DNA of 64,000 bases from Euryarchaeota archaeon UBA605 (GTDB taxonomy: Archaea; Thermoplasmatota; Poseidoniia; Poseidoniales; Thalassarchaeaceae), in assembly GCA_002504905.1 (NCBI GenBank), contig DATY01000013.1, positions 62,001 through 126,000 of the forward strand. Reading direction: 5' to 3'. Of this stretch, positions 36,120 through 45,235 are shown piece by piece. A program made the translations under genes and the position numbers. The notes beneath the pieces are model-generated. The model saw only the letters and a list, made by a program, of their open reading frames with translations. It was not told the origin of the DNA and made no database searches. Every line of letters starts with the position of its first letter. The stretch's first letter is position 1.

Positions 36120-37148
36120 TCATGATAAATTCATTTTTTTAGGGCTAATCCCAGTAATCGATAGCCAAATTGATTTCCTCATAATTTTTTTAATTTCTGA
36201 TCTTGATACCTTAATTCGGTTTCCATAATCTAGTATATTTCCTTCCCTTAATAATTGTAATGTTCTTTGCCCAATTAGAACAGGTATTAAGCACGAGAGA
36301 CGTAGTCTAAACTGATTTCTTGGTAGCATTTTGATATAATCTACGGCCTCATCAAGATATTTCTCGGCTCTATCAATATAAGAATTATACAAAGGTCTGA
36401 ATTTTTCAATATTTTTCATTTCTAGAAGGTCTTGAGTAGTCATATCAATTCCATCAAGAGTCCTACTTGGAATGTAGCATCTCCCCATTTTCAAATCTTC
36501 AGGTATATCTCTCAAAATATTGATTAATTGCAAGGACTTACCGAATTTTACTGCTTTTTCAAATAAAATCTCTTTTTTATGATCTCTCATTGTGAATAGG
36601 TGATTTAATGACATATGAGTCCAAAATTCACCAACACTCCCCGCAACCCTGTATGTGTAATCATCCAGTTCATTTTCATTCACTAATGATATTATTTTTC
36701 CCTCTGATGCATTTGTGAATCTTTCTAAATCCAGTATTTGGCCACTAATAATGATTTGAAGTAATTTTCTTATTTCTTTTCTATCTGAATCATTTAATTT
36801 TTCTGATTTTTCTAAATAACTTATTGGTACAATCGCCTCTTTGAGCAATCTTGCTTCCGCAAAATCTTCCTGAATTTCTGCTAATTCAGAAAAATCTGGC
36901 ATTGGATTTTTTTCATCTTGAATTCTTTGATTATATTCTTCGAGTAATTTTAGTAAAATCTTATTTTCGCCTACCTTAGAATCTGCAATTGTATCTGACA
37001 AACGTGGAAGTAGATACCCTAAACTTATCTGTTTACGAATTTTTTTAGGTAAAACTTTCAAAGTCAAATAAAATGATCTTGAAGTTCCTTCCAATAGACT
37101 ATCCATTATTTCTTCAGACTCGCCAACAGTTGACTCGCCCTTTGCCAT
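36120..37148 (-). CDS. squalene synthase-like isoprenyl synthase
   Basis: Second trans-isoprenyl diphosphate synthase, of the squalene synthase (ERG9-like) branch. Seen: GTSRSFYLTLKVLPKKIRKQISLGYLLPRLSDTIAD in pieces (first motif as DTIAD), YTYRVAGSVGEFWT, and LQLINILRDIPEDLKMGRCYIP (second motif DIPED). About 342 residues from the ATG at 37148, which has an AGGA site upstream; a TTG at 37190 would begin right after sucD. Product could be squalene or a related C30 chain; carotenoid use is also possible. It lies between crtB and sucD on the same strand. Confidence 0.84.
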   Translation of the reverse strand: MAKGESTVGESEEIMDSLLEGTSRSFYLTLKVLPKKIRKQISLGYLLPRLSDTIADSKVGENKILLKLLEEYNQRIQDEKNPMPDFSELAEIQEDFAEARLLKEAIVPISYLEKSEKLNDSDRKEIRKLLQIIISGQILDLERFTNASEGKIISLVNENELDDYTYRVAGSVGEFWTHMSLNHLFTMRDHKKEILFEKAVKFGKSLQLINILRDIPEDLKMGRCYIPSRTLDGIDMTTQDLLEMKNIEKFRPLYNSYIDRAEKYLDEAVDYIKMLPRNQFRLRLSCLIPVLIGQRTLQLLREGNILDYGNRIKVSRSEIKKIMRKSIWLSITGISPKKMNLS

Positions 37149-37192
37149 GGAATCCTGAATACGTCTTATATCTAAGACTCTCGCATTCAAGT

Positions 37193-38113
37193 TTATCTTA
37201 AACCACTATCTTTCAAAGCTTTGACGAGAACATTTCCAATTTCCGAGGGGTCTCTAGCAACATAAATTCCTGCTTCTTCAAATGCCTTGAATTTCTCTGC
37301 TGCAGTACCTTTTCCTCCTGAAATTATTGCACCTGCATGACCCATTCTTTTTCCAGGTGGGGCAGTCGAACCTGCAACGAAACCAACTATGGGTTTTGTC
37401 ATATTCTTTGATGCCCATTCCGCGGCTTCTTCTTCTGCCGAACCTCCGATTTCCCCAATCATTACTACTGCTACTGTTTGAGGATCTTTTTCAAAAGCGT
37501 CTAAACAATCGATAAAACCAGTTCCGTTAATCGGATCTCCGCCGATTCCTACACAAGTTGATTGCCCTTCCCCTACGCTCATAGTTTGTGCAACCGCTTC
37601 GTAGGTCAGAGTGCCTGATTTCGATACAATCCCTATTCTTCCCTTAGCATGAATAAATCCTGGCATTATCCCGGCTTTAGTACCACCATTATCTCCAGGA
37701 GTGATTATACCAGGGCAATTTGGTCCAATTAACCTAACTCTCGAATATTGATTAACTCTAGCAACCGCTTTAACCATATCCAAAATAGGTATTCCTTCAG
37801 TAATACAAACGATCAACCCTTCACCTTTTTCTTGAAATGCATCTGCGGCTTCAATAATTGCTGCAGCAGCGAATCTAGCTGGGACATAAATCAAGCTCAC
37901 ATCTGCCTCGGTAACTTCTAGTGCTTCTGAAACAGTATTGAAAACCGGGACTTTCTTATTTGGTAATTCTACAAACTGACCTCCTTTTCCTGGAGTGACT
38001 CCACCAACAACATTTGTATTATATTCATCCATTTTTGTCCCATGGAAAGTACCCTGTTTGCCAGTGATTCCTTGAATTAGGACTTTACTATCTTCATGAA
38101 TCCAGATTGACAT
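37193..38113 (-). CDS. sucD: succinyl-CoA synthetase alpha subunit
   Basis: With SucC it interconverts succinyl-CoA and succinate with substrate-level phosphorylation. The 306-residue protein shows [14 protein letters not shown] (CoA-binding N-terminus), the phosphohistidine region ([14 protein letters not shown]) and [11 protein letters not shown]. It overlaps sucC by one base, so the pair is translationally coupled. Confidence 0.96.
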   Translation of the reverse strand: MSIWIHEDSKVLIQGITGKQGTFHGTKMDEYNTNVVGGVTPGKGGQFVELPNKKVPVFNTVSEALEVTEADVSLIYVPARFAAAAIIEAADAFQEKGEGLIVCITEGIPILDMVKAVARVNQYSRVRLIGPNCPGIITPGDNGGTKAGIMPGFIHAKGRIGIVSKSGTLTYEAVAQTMSVGEGQSTCVGIGGDPINGTGFIDCLDAFEKDPQTVAVVMIGEIGGSAEEEAAEWASKNMTKPIVGFVAGSTAPPGKRMGHAGAIISGGKGTAAEKFKAFEEAGIYVARDPSEIGNVLVKALKDSGLR

Positions 38114-39321
38114 TATTCCACACTCCTAGTAAGATATACAATTTTTTCCGCACCTTCTGCAAGAGTACTTGCCGTATGTACATCTAAATCACAATTATCT
38201 AATACTTCTTTCCCTTCAACATGATTAGTTCCAGAAAATCTTACCACTAAAGGTACTTTCAATCCAAGATCATTTGATGCTTCTATCACACTTCTAGCAA
38301 CCATATCACATTGAATAATACCTCCAAAAATATTTACCAATATTCCTTCGACATTATCGTCTTCAAGTATAATTCCGAATGCAGTAGTTATTGATTCTCT
38401 AGTAGCTCCTCCACCAATATCGAGGAAATTTGCAGGCTCTCCACCATATAATTTTATCACATCCATTGATGCCATTGCAAGTCCAGCACCGTTGACTAGA
38501 CAACCAATGTTTCCGTCTAATTTGACGTATGACAAACCGTGGTCATGAGCCCTAGTCTCTACTTCCTCTTCCTCTGAATGATCTCTCATTTCTTCCATCC
38601 AAGGATGTCTAAATGATGCATTATCATCAAAACTAACCTTTGCATCTAAAGCAATCATTTCTCCTGAATCGGACCTCACTAACGGATTAATCTCAATCAT
38701 AGAACAGTCCTTTTCAACGAATAATCTAGATAACGACTTTAGCATTGAAACTAATTCTTGTTTTGATTTCCCTTCTAAATCGAGCTTTTCTGCCATTTCG
38801 ACAGCATCTTTTTCATTCAATCCATCTATTGGATGAGTCCAAATTTTATGAATTGCTTCTGGCGTGTTTTCTGCGACTTCTTCAATATCCATACCTCCCT
38901 CAGTAGACGCCATGATTAGAATTGATTTTTCCTCTCTATCAACAAGTAGTGCCAAGTAATATTCATGAGCGATTGAGCAACCAGCTTCTACATACAAATT
39001 ATTTACTATTTTTCCATCAGATCCTGTTTGTTTTGTCACAAGTCTTCTTCCAATAATATTTTCTGCATATTTTTCTACCTCTTCTCTAGAAAAAGCAATT
39101 TTTACTCCTCCTTCCATTACCAAATCGTCAGTTTCTTGGTCATAAAGAGTCCCTTTACCTCTACCTCCTGCATGAATTTGTGATTTTACTGCTACTACCT
39201 TAGTTCCCAATTTGTCGTATGCATCAAGAGCATCGCTCACCGTTTTGCAATGTATTCCATCCTGAACTTTAACTCCCGCTTGCTTAAACAGAATTTTACC
39301 TTGATATTCGTGAATATTCAT
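38113..39321 (-). CDS. sucC: succinyl-CoA synthetase beta subunit
   Basis: ATP-grasp subunit of succinyl-CoA synthetase. About 402 residues with the N-terminus [17 protein letters not shown], the AGGRGKG nucleotide loop, IEINPLV and the C-terminal [11 protein letters not shown] chose the ATG at 39321 (MNIHEYQGK is the family start) rather than the TTG three codons upstream. It is first in a - strand run continuing through sucD and the two isoprenyl synthases. Confidence 0.95.
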   Translation of the reverse strand: MNIHEYQGKILFKQAGVKVQDGIHCKTVSDALDAYDKLGTKVVAVKSQIHAGGRGKGTLYDQETDDLVMEGGVKIAFSREEVEKYAENIIGRRLVTKQTGSDGKIVNNLYVEAGCSIAHEYYLALLVDREEKSILIMASTEGGMDIEEVAENTPEAIHKIWTHPIDGLNEKDAVEMAEKLDLEGKSKQELVSMLKSLSRLFVEKDCSMIEINPLVRSDSGEMIALDAKVSFDDNASFRHPWMEEMRDHSEEEEVETRAHDHGLSYVKLDGNIGCLVNGAGLAMASMDVIKLYGGEPANFLDIGGGATRESITTAFGIILEDDNVEGILVNIFGGIIQCDMVARSVIEASNDLGLKVPLVVRFSGTNHVEGKEVLDNCDLDVHTASTLAEGAEKIVYLTRSVE

Positions 39322-39425
39322 ATCTCTCAACCTTCCGAGTGGAAGTCGCTCTTTGAACGATGCGCCTATCGATGTTCAAATCTTGGGCACGAAGTGCTGA
39401 AATCCATTGCCATATCCGGTGAAGT

Positions 39426-40388
39426 GTGGATGTAGTTGTTCTTGCTGGTGGATTCGGCACAAGACTGAGGCCTTGGACAGAAGGTAGAGCCAAGCCTTTG
39501 CTACCAGTTTTGGACAAAACTCTTCTAGAGAGAGTTGTTGAATGTGTTCCTTTTGATACGGTGGATAGAGTAATTATTGCTGCTGGTTACAGTGTCGAAG
39601 AAATGCAGGTTTTCTTTTCATCATCTAATCTTCCTTTTGAAGTAATAATCTCTGTCGAAGACGAGCCTTTAGGAACTGGTGGAGCCATTTCTAAATCATT
39701 TGAGCATCTAACAGGAGATGGCCCTGTTCTAATTTTGAACGGAGATTTAGTTTCAAGTGTAGATGTTAATAATTTGTTGAATCATCATATGAAAATGAAT
39801 GCTTTAGCAACATTATCTCTATGGCACGTTGAAGATCCAAGTAGATTTGGAGTATGTGGTTTAGATAGCTCGGGAATGATAACTAAATTCCAAGAAAAAC
39901 CAGAACCAGGTACCGAATTTTCTAATCTCATTAATGCAGGATGTTATTTGATTGAGAGAGAAGTAATCGAATCTCTTTCTTCTGAAAAACACAGTATAGA
40001 AAGAGATGTATTTCCTGAAATTGCAAAATCAGGAAAAATGGCGGGATTAGAATTTAAGGGCTATTTTGTTGATGCTGGAACGCCATCTTCATTTATCGAA
40101 GCAACACAAGTATGTATCTCGAATAATAGATTCAATAAAGGGGAGTCAAATGAAGGAAACTGGTTCTTTGACAGCAATTTCATTACATCTTCTCAGATTT
40201 CGGGATCGTCAATCTCCAGTGGTGTATCGATAGGCAATGATTGTGAAATTATTGATTGTGTGATTTTATCAGGAGCTACTATCGGAGACGGATGCAAACT
40301 AACTAGGTGTTTGATAGGGGAATCGTCTAAGATTAATAATAATTCAGATATTTCCGACAAAGTCGTAGGACATGGAGAAATAGTCTAA
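39426..40388 (+). CDS. sugar-1-phosphate nucleotidyltransferase with beta-helix repeats
   Basis: A 320-residue NTP transferase. The GTG start gives MDVVVLAGGFGTRLRPWTEGRAKPLLPV in pieces, the signature of mannose-1-phosphate guanylyl- and glucose-1-phosphate thymidylyl/uridylyltransferases. The substrate strands EDEPLGTGGAI and LNGDLVSSVDV follow. Residues about 245-315 are hexapeptide left-handed beta-helix turns (ISSGVSIGNDCEI, SGATIGDGCKL). It supplies activated sugars for surface glycans. The precise nucleotide is not certain. Divergent from sucC; 27 bases upstream of tpiA. Confidence 0.88.
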   Translation: MDVVVLAGGFGTRLRPWTEGRAKPLLPVLDKTLLERVVECVPFDTVDRVIIAAGYSVEEMQVFFSSSNLPFEVIISVEDEPLGTGGAISKSFEHLTGDGPVLILNGDLVSSVDVNNLLNHHMKMNALATLSLWHVEDPSRFGVCGLDSSGMITKFQEKPEPGTEFSNLINAGCYLIEREVIESLSSEKHSIERDVFPEIAKSGKMAGLEFKGYFVDAGTPSSFIEATQVCISNNRFNKGESNEGNWFFDSNFITSSQISGSSISSGVSIGNDCEIIDCVILSGATIGDGCKLTRCLIGESSKINNNSDISDKVVGHGEIV

Positions 40389-40415
40389 TTCATCCGTCAC
40401 CATCATATCGGTATA

Positions 40416-41093
40416 ATGCCTCCCAGTTCCATGAAGGACGCGCTAATTGTCGTTAATTTCAAAACTTATCAAGAGGCGCATGGTGTCGCTGCTGAAGAAT
40501 TAGCAATGATCATGCAAGATATAGAAACTGATGCTAGAATGGTTGCAGTAGTATCTGCTTTCGATCTATCCTCTGTGGCATCAGTTGCTCCTAATTTAGA
40601 AGTCTGGACTCAGCATTTAGACCCAATCAATTTCGGCTCAAATACTGGTTGGTTACATCCTCAAACTGCAATCCACAGAGGAGCAAAAGGAACTTTAATC
40701 AATCATGCTGAACATAAAGTTTCTATCGAACATATTGCGATGATTTTAGATAGCGTTCCGGAAAATTTCACTGTCTGTGCATGCGCAGCAGATATTGATG
40801 AAGCTAGAGCATTATCTGCATTAGAGCCGAATTATGTTGCAGTTGAACCTCCTGAATTAATCGGTGGCGATATTTCTGTTACAACTGCAGATCCAGAAAT
40901 TGTAAGTGGAACGGCCAATGCTATACGTGAAATCAGTAAAAATGTAGGAATTCTATGCGGCGCAGGTGTCAAAAATGGAGATGATGTTTTGGCAGCAATT
41001 AATTTAGGAACCTCAGGAGTTCTTTTGGCCAGCGGAATAACTAAAGTTAGTGATCCACGAATGGCTCTAAATGATTTAATTTCTAAAATCTAA
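40416..41093 (+). CDS. tpiA: archaeal-type triosephosphate isomerase
   Basis: Interconverts dihydroxyacetone phosphate and glyceraldehyde-3-phosphate. The 225-residue length is that of the compact archaeal enzyme. Seen: VVNFKTYQEAHG (catalytic Lys), the region TQHLDPINFG where the bacterial enzyme has its QN-x-x-x motif, HAEHK (catalytic His), AVEPPELIGG (catalytic Glu) and the phosphate loops CGAGVKNGDD and GTSGVLLASG. An ATG at 40431 is an alternative start. A run of six T follows the stop. Confidence 0.93.
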   Translation: MPPSSMKDALIVVNFKTYQEAHGVAAEELAMIMQDIETDARMVAVVSAFDLSSVASVAPNLEVWTQHLDPINFGSNTGWLHPQTAIHRGAKGTLINHAEHKVSIEHIAMILDSVPENFTVCACAADIDEARALSALEPNYVAVEPPELIGGDISVTTADPEIVSGTANAIREISKNVGILCGAGVKNGDDVLAAINLGTSGVLLASGITKVSDPRMALNDLISKI

Positions 41094-41099
41094 TTTTTT
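41094..41099 (+). terminator. T-run after tpiA
   Basis: TTTTTT directly after the tpiA stop codon; archaeal transcripts often end at such U-tracts. No stem-loop precedes it. Confidence 0.35.
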
Positions 41100-41144
41100 G
41101 CTAAATTATACAAACAATATCAGAGTGCTGAAAAATCAGTAGAA

Positions 41145-41252
41145 TCACTGTTTTGCTCTCTTTCTAGATGCTTTCCGGCGACGAAGCTTCTTCTTTCGCC
41201 ATTTCCAGCGTTGGTTTCCTTGCTTCTTCCAGGCACGTGAACCTCGCTTCAT
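41145..41252 (-). CDS. rpl41e: ribosomal protein L41e-like mini-protein
   Basis: A 35-residue, extremely basic protein read on the minus strand: MKRGSRAWKKQGNQRWKWR, then a run of Lys/Arg ending RKRAKQ. The core W-R-K-K-K-L-R-R-R-K-x-x-R-K-R resembles the L41e/eL41 pattern W-R-K-K-R-M-R-R-L-K-R-K-R. It is too short for ordinary gene calling. A TATA box (41275-41282) sits about 23 bases before its ATG. It lies between tpiA and tRNA-Arg. Confidence 0.75.
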   Translation of the reverse strand: MKRGSRAWKKQGNQRWKWRKKKLRRRKASRKRAKQ

Positions 41253-41274
41253 GCAGCCCGCCGACCTACTGCCC

Positions 41275-41282
41275 CTATATGA
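41275..41282 (-). promoter_or_regulatory. TATA box for the L41e gene
   Basis: On the minus strand the sequence reads TCATATAG and ends 22 bases before the ATG at 41252, matching a leaderless archaeal promoter. Confidence 0.45.
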
Positions 41283-41332
41283 GAGATTTGTATTGTAAGA
41301 GATAACTCTGTAACTGAAAAATTATTCTTTAG

Positions 41333-41409
41333 TGGTGGGCGATACAGGATTCGAACCCATGTCATCGGCTTAGAAGGCCGATATGATATCCAGACTACAC
41401 CAATCGCCC
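41333..41409 (-). tRNA. tRNA-Arg (anticodon TCT), CCA encoded
   Basis: The minus strand folds as a full cloverleaf: acceptor GGGCGAT/ATCGCCC, anticodon stem TCGGC/GCCGA with loop CTTCTAA (anticodon TCT, Arg), T arm ATGGG-TTCGAAT-CCTGT, discriminator A and an encoded CCA (41333-41335). No intron is seen. The first base is 41409. Confidence 0.92.
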
Positions 41410-41450
41410 TTGGACTGACGCGGCAGTATCTCTTTGATGAACCCTACACC

Positions 41451-42209
41451 TCAAACATTTTCCTGAAGTAGGTTATCTACAGCGTCTTCTAATACCTCTT
41501 GCATTTGATTAACATCATCTCCTGCACTATAATTTATCTCACCATCGTCTAATATATCGCTTCGAATATCTTTTACACTTCTACCAATTTTTTTTGCTAT
41601 TTCTTTCTTCTGACGAAGATTTTTTCTTCTCAATGTAAAAATATTTATCATTGCAGATAGGCTTCTAAGAATACTCTCCAATACTGCGATTAAGAATAGA
41701 CTACTGATGAAAGATGTAGCAATCTCATTCAAACCACTGAATAATTCTTTTATCTCAGAAATTTGAACCTGCGCATCACCCACTAAGAACACACCAAGTA
41801 CGCCGAAAGGTAACATTTTCGCCACATCTCTGGATAGATCTTCGGTCCAATAAGAAAGAATCCTTACAGCACCAACTACCGAAGTTGCGATTAGTGCATT
41901 CCTTGAATGATCAGCATCTGGAGATAATAATGTCAAAATGATTGCTAGAACTAAGGTCCAGAATGTAATCAATACAGGTACTACTACAATATACTGTAAA
42001 ACGAAAAGTATTGTTCTAGCATATTTTCTAACTCGTCCTGAAAGATTGTCAGAATAGTGGTTTAAATTTAATGTAATCAAATCTCTTTTAGCCAACGCTC
42101 TGTAAAAAATAAATACAAAAACCGAATAAACTGAAATTGCAACTATTGCACCTAAAGTAGGGTATGATTCTTCTATTATTATTTGGAATAATTCCTCAAC
42201 TTCCGACAT
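41451..42209 (-). CDS. predicted membrane protein with coiled C-terminus, unknown
   Basis: I do not recognise this protein of about 252 residues. It has four hydrophobic segments (about residues 15-40, 70-100, 125-145, 160-185) and a charged, helical C-terminal tail (RRKNLRQKKEIAKKIGRS, then acidic). I chose the ATG at 42209; a GTG at 42227 would add six residues. It lies downstream of the SprT-like gene on the same strand. Confidence 0.65.
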   Translation of the reverse strand: MSEVEELFQIIIEESYPTLGAIVAISVYSVFVFIFYRALAKRDLITLNLNHYSDNLSGRVRKYARTILFVLQYIVVVPVLITFWTLVLAIILTLLSPDADHSRNALIATSVVGAVRILSYWTEDLSRDVAKMLPFGVLGVFLVGDAQVQISEIKELFSGLNEIATSFISSLFLIAVLESILRSLSAMINIFTLRRKNLRQKKEIAKKIGRSVKDIRSDILDDGEINYSAGDDVNQMQEVLEDAVDNLLQENV

Positions 42210-42265
42210 ATTACTTGGTAATTCCACATGCTACGGTATAAGTTTGTCATATTATGATTATGTGC

Positions 42266-42820
42266 TCATGACTTGAATGGTTTAGCACATTTGGGGCATC
42301 TAGTCGGCATGGACACTCTTTTTCTTTCCCAAGTATAGCCACAATCGCCACATATCCACTGCCTCTCTGGTAATTTTTCAAGAACTCTTTCCCTCATTTC
42401 TTGCAATACCAATGAATCAGATAACTTTGGAGGAGGTGCTATCTCTGCAACTAGGTTAGCATGTATTTCTCCGTGATCTAATAATCCAGAAGCATGCAAA
42501 AGTTCGTGAGCTAATGTATGTCTGTATAGTTCAGAATCTCTTATCAACATCGGATTGAGACCCACAGTCACCGGCCCACAAGATAACCTCAATTTCCTCC
42601 TTCGAAATAATTCATTAGAGTTATACTCAAAACGCGTCATCCCTAATCTTGAATCATTTTCATCAATCCAAATCATTGTCAGTTTCTTTTCTAAAAATTT
42701 GAGAAACGGGGCCTCTTTTTTATCTAATTTCTTCTTCAAAACTTTAATTAATTCTTTTGGGAAATCTGGTTGTTCAGGTAAATGGTTGTGTCCCATACTG
42801 TCTCCCGCTGCATCGCTCAT
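42266..42820 (-). CDS. SprT-like zinc metalloprotease family protein
   Basis: A 184-residue protein with the zinc metalloprotease helix HTLAHELLHASGLLDHGEIH (H-E-x-x-H plus a further His) near residues 101-120 and a C-terminal zinc ribbon (C-G-D-C ... C-P-K-C, residues about 156-179). This is the SprT/Spartan-like arrangement; eukaryotic Spartan cuts DNA-protein crosslinks. The archaeal role is inferred only. Confidence 0.85.
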   Translation of the reverse strand: MSDAAGDSMGHNHLPEQPDFPKELIKVLKKKLDKKEAPFLKFLEKKLTMIWIDENDSRLGMTRFEYNSNELFRRRKLRLSCGPVTVGLNPMLIRDSELYRHTLAHELLHASGLLDHGEIHANLVAEIAPPPKLSDSLVLQEMRERVLEKLPERQWICGDCGYTWERKRVSMPTRCPKCAKPFKS

Positions 42821-42873
42821 ACCCTTGCCTATTCCATTTCCCTTAAATGGCCGTCGTATCTCCGATGTTTAAT

Positions 42874-42950
42874 GGGCGTGTGGCGCAGCTTGGAAGCGCG
42901 CTTCTTTGGCTAAGAAGAGGCCCCGAGTTCAAATCTCGGCTCGTCCACCA
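42874..42950 (+). tRNA. tRNA-Ala (anticodon GGC), CCA encoded
   Basis: Acceptor GGGCGTG with CTCGTCC includes the G3-U70 wobble, the identity mark of tRNA-Ala, and a T-T mismatch at pair 6-67. D arm GCGC...GCGC, anticodon stem CTTCT/AGAAG with loop TTGGCTA (anticodon GGC), T arm CCGAG-TTCAAAT-CTCGG, discriminator A and encoded CCA (42948-42950). No intron. Confidence 0.95.
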
Positions 42951-43211
42951 TTCGCAGAAATTTTTAATTCTTTTTTATGAAAACATTTTTGCCCCACATA
43001 TCATTTTAGACAATTTCCTTTTTTTTCGAATACTCATTTGTTCTTTTTAGTTATAAATAAGTATAATATTCATAAAACAAATTTCCAAAAATATTAGATT
43101 ATTATGTTCAAATGTATAATTTCTTATCTATATTTTATGAATTAAGGCACTTCAAGGAGTAATATCTCTTCAAACGAACAAATAATAAACCTAATCATCA
43201 GACGATGAGCT
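42951..43211. other. AT-rich intergenic region upstream of glnA
   Basis: This 261-base gap is the longest gene-free stretch in the window. It contains no convincing small gene. It holds a perfect 10-base inverted repeat (ATTCATAAAA at 43068-43077 and TTTTATGAAT at 43133-43142) and a TATA-like AAATAATAAA about 25 bases before the glnA start. It is much longer than the typical gap here, so it may hold nitrogen-responsive control sites. Confidence 0.4.
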
Positions 43212-44225
43212 ATGGCAGATAAAGCAAAACTCGAATACATATGGCTAGATGGATATGAACCCACTCAGAGCATGAGAAGTAAGACAATGATAGTTTCAGA
43301 TTTCTCAGGCAATTTAGAAGATTGTAAGCAATGGTCATTTGATGGTAGTTCTACTAAGCAGGCGGAGGGCAACTCATCAGATTGTTTACTAAAGCCAGTA
43401 GCAATTTATCCTGACCCAGACCGAATTAATGGCTACTTAGTAATGTGTGAAGTTTACAATGCCGATGGCACGCCTCATGCATCTAACGGTAGAGCAACTA
43501 TCGACGAAGATGATGATGATGATGATTTCTGGTTTGGATATGAACAAGAATATTTCTTGTGGGATCCAGAAACAAATCTTCCATATGGTTTCCCTAAAGA
43601 TGCAACTGGGCAGGGTCAGTTTTATTGTTCTGTGGGAGCCTCAAACACTTTTGGCAGAGATATAATCGAAGCACATCTTGACATGTGTTTAGATGCTGGC
43701 TTGAATGTAGAGGGAATAAATGCAGAAGTTGCAGTTGGGCAATGGGAGTACCAAATATTTGCTAAGGGCGCCAAGAATGCAGGCGATGAAATTTGGGTTT
43801 CTAGATATCTGGCTGAAAGAAATGCTGAGAAGTATGGTTTAGAAATTAATTGGCACCCTAAACCACTTGGCGCTACTGATTGGAACGGTTCTGGAATGCA
43901 CGTAAACTTCTCTGATACTAAATTGAGAACTTCCGGGGATGAGGCAGTATTCAACAAAGTTTGTGAAGCATTCGGAGAGAATATTAAGAAACATATGGAT
44001 GTTTATGGTGCTCACAATGAACAGAGACTAACAGGTCTTCATGAAACTCAATCAATTCATGAGTTCTCATACGGTGTTTCCGATAGAGGTGCATCAATTA
44101 GAATCCCTATTGGTACTGTTGAAGATGGTTGGATGGGTCGTTTAGAAGATAGAAGACCGTCATCTAATGGGGATCCCTACAAAATTGGTGCAGTTGTAAT
44201 CAGTACCACAAAATCTACATATTGA
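43212..44225 (+). CDS. glnA: type II (eukaryote-like) glutamine synthetase
   Basis: Makes glutamine from glutamate, ammonia and ATP. The 337-residue length and the motifs WSFDGSSTKQAEGNSSD, FGYEQEYFLW, GINAEVAVGQWEYQ, NGSGMHVNFS, RLTGLHETQ, RGASIRIPIG and LEDRRPSSNGDPY are those of GSII, the form of eukaryotes and some bacteria, not the roughly 450-residue GSI usual in archaea. This suggests gene transfer into the lineage. It has a long AT-rich upstream region and overlaps the convergent DAO gene by 11 bases. Confidence 0.93.
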   Translation: MADKAKLEYIWLDGYEPTQSMRSKTMIVSDFSGNLEDCKQWSFDGSSTKQAEGNSSDCLLKPVAIYPDPDRINGYLVMCEVYNADGTPHASNGRATIDEDDDDDDFWFGYEQEYFLWDPETNLPYGFPKDATGQGQFYCSVGASNTFGRDIIEAHLDMCLDAGLNVEGINAEVAVGQWEYQIFAKGAKNAGDEIWVSRYLAERNAEKYGLEINWHPKPLGATDWNGSGMHVNFSDTKLRTSGDEAVFNKVCEAFGENIKKHMDVYGAHNEQRLTGLHETQSIHEFSYGVSDRGASIRIPIGTVEDGWMGRLEDRRPSSNGDPYKIGAVVISTTKSTY

Positions 44226-45150
44226 TTTTTAACAATTTTACAACTTCATCAGCACAACCCCATGAAAGGGTTACTCCTGCTCCTCCATGGCCATAATTGT
44301 GAATTACTTTCTTACCTTCTATAGATTCAAATTCTAATCTTACTTCGTTTCGAGAAGGCCTAAGTCCGACAGCTGTACCAACAATTTTCTCTCGATCTAA
44401 TTCGGGCCATAAATTCTCACATTTAGAAAGAATATATTCTGTATCTTCCAATCTAACCTCTTCTTCCCAATCATCTCTTTGAGCAGTTCCTCCTAAGACT
44501 GTAACATCTCTACGTGGAATTGTATAAGTCAATGTCTCAGGTTTTTGATCGAATCTCCCAAATCCCGGATCTTGTTTGATATAGATAACTTGACCTCTAA
44601 CAGGTCTAAGCTGATCATCATCGCACAATTCTCTCCCTCCAAGGCCACAACAATTCACAATTAAATTCCCTGGAATATCTTGTAATTTAGAAAATTCTTT
44701 GATCTCATACTCTCCACCCATTTTTTCAAATTTTGATAATAGCCAAGGAAGATAGTGATTCATTTCAATTACAGGGGCTTCAATTTCCCATCCAAAATTA
44801 TACCCATTGATTATCTCATTTTCCTCTAGAACTCTAAAATGAGGTATTTCTGAACTCCATCCAGGTAATTCACATTTTTCTTTCAAATATTCTCTTCCTA
44901 ATCGTAATGTGATACAATCAACATTTTCCTCATTTTTCAGCCTAATTAACTCATAGAATGTTTCTGATGACCATTTATTCGTTTTCTCAACTGGTTCAGC
45001 AAGGAATGGATACCACCATGCCGCAGCAATATCTGAAACAGTATTAGGGCTCATTTCTTTTGTCAAGATTGTAACTTCGAATCCTGATTCTAAGAGTCTA
45101 ATCGCAGTAGTTAATCCCGAAACTCCTGCGCCTAGTACTGTAATTTCCAT
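44215..45150 (-). CDS. D-amino-acid oxidase family FAD enzyme
   Basis: Oxidises D-amino acids to keto acids, ammonia and hydrogen peroxide. The 311-residue protein starts with the FAD-binding Rossmann motif VLGAGVSGLTTAIRLLE, has AAAWWYPFLAEP, VNCCGLGGREL and RPVRGQVIYIKQ, and ends with the DAO signature HNYGHGGAGVTLSWG. It resembles the eukaryotic D-amino-acid/D-aspartate oxidases. Ammonia released could be re-fixed by the adjacent GSII; this link is inference from position. No peroxisomal or export signal. Confidence 0.9.
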   Translation of the reverse strand: MEITVLGAGVSGLTTAIRLLESGFEVTILTKEMSPNTVSDIAAAWWYPFLAEPVEKTNKWSSETFYELIRLKNEENVDCITLRLGREYLKEKCELPGWSSEIPHFRVLEENEIINGYNFGWEIEAPVIEMNHYLPWLLSKFEKMGGEYEIKEFSKLQDIPGNLIVNCCGLGGRELCDDDQLRPVRGQVIYIKQDPGFGRFDQKPETLTYTIPRRDVTVLGGTAQRDDWEEEVRLEDTEYILSKCENLWPELDREKIVGTAVGLRPSRNEVRLEFESIEGKKVIHNYGHGGAGVTLSWGCADEVVKLLKINM

Positions 45151-45235
45151 GTGTTGGAATAGAGGTATGGTAAATCATCTAGTCGGTATGGCAACAATCT
45201 TAATGATTTGACATCTAGGAGGTTTAATTGATATC

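Noticed and set aside
39322..39425. Possible C/D-like sequence in the sucC to nucleotidyltransferase gap
   Set aside because: CGATG and CTGA occur but the spacing (about 22 bases) and missing stem do not fit a guide RNA.
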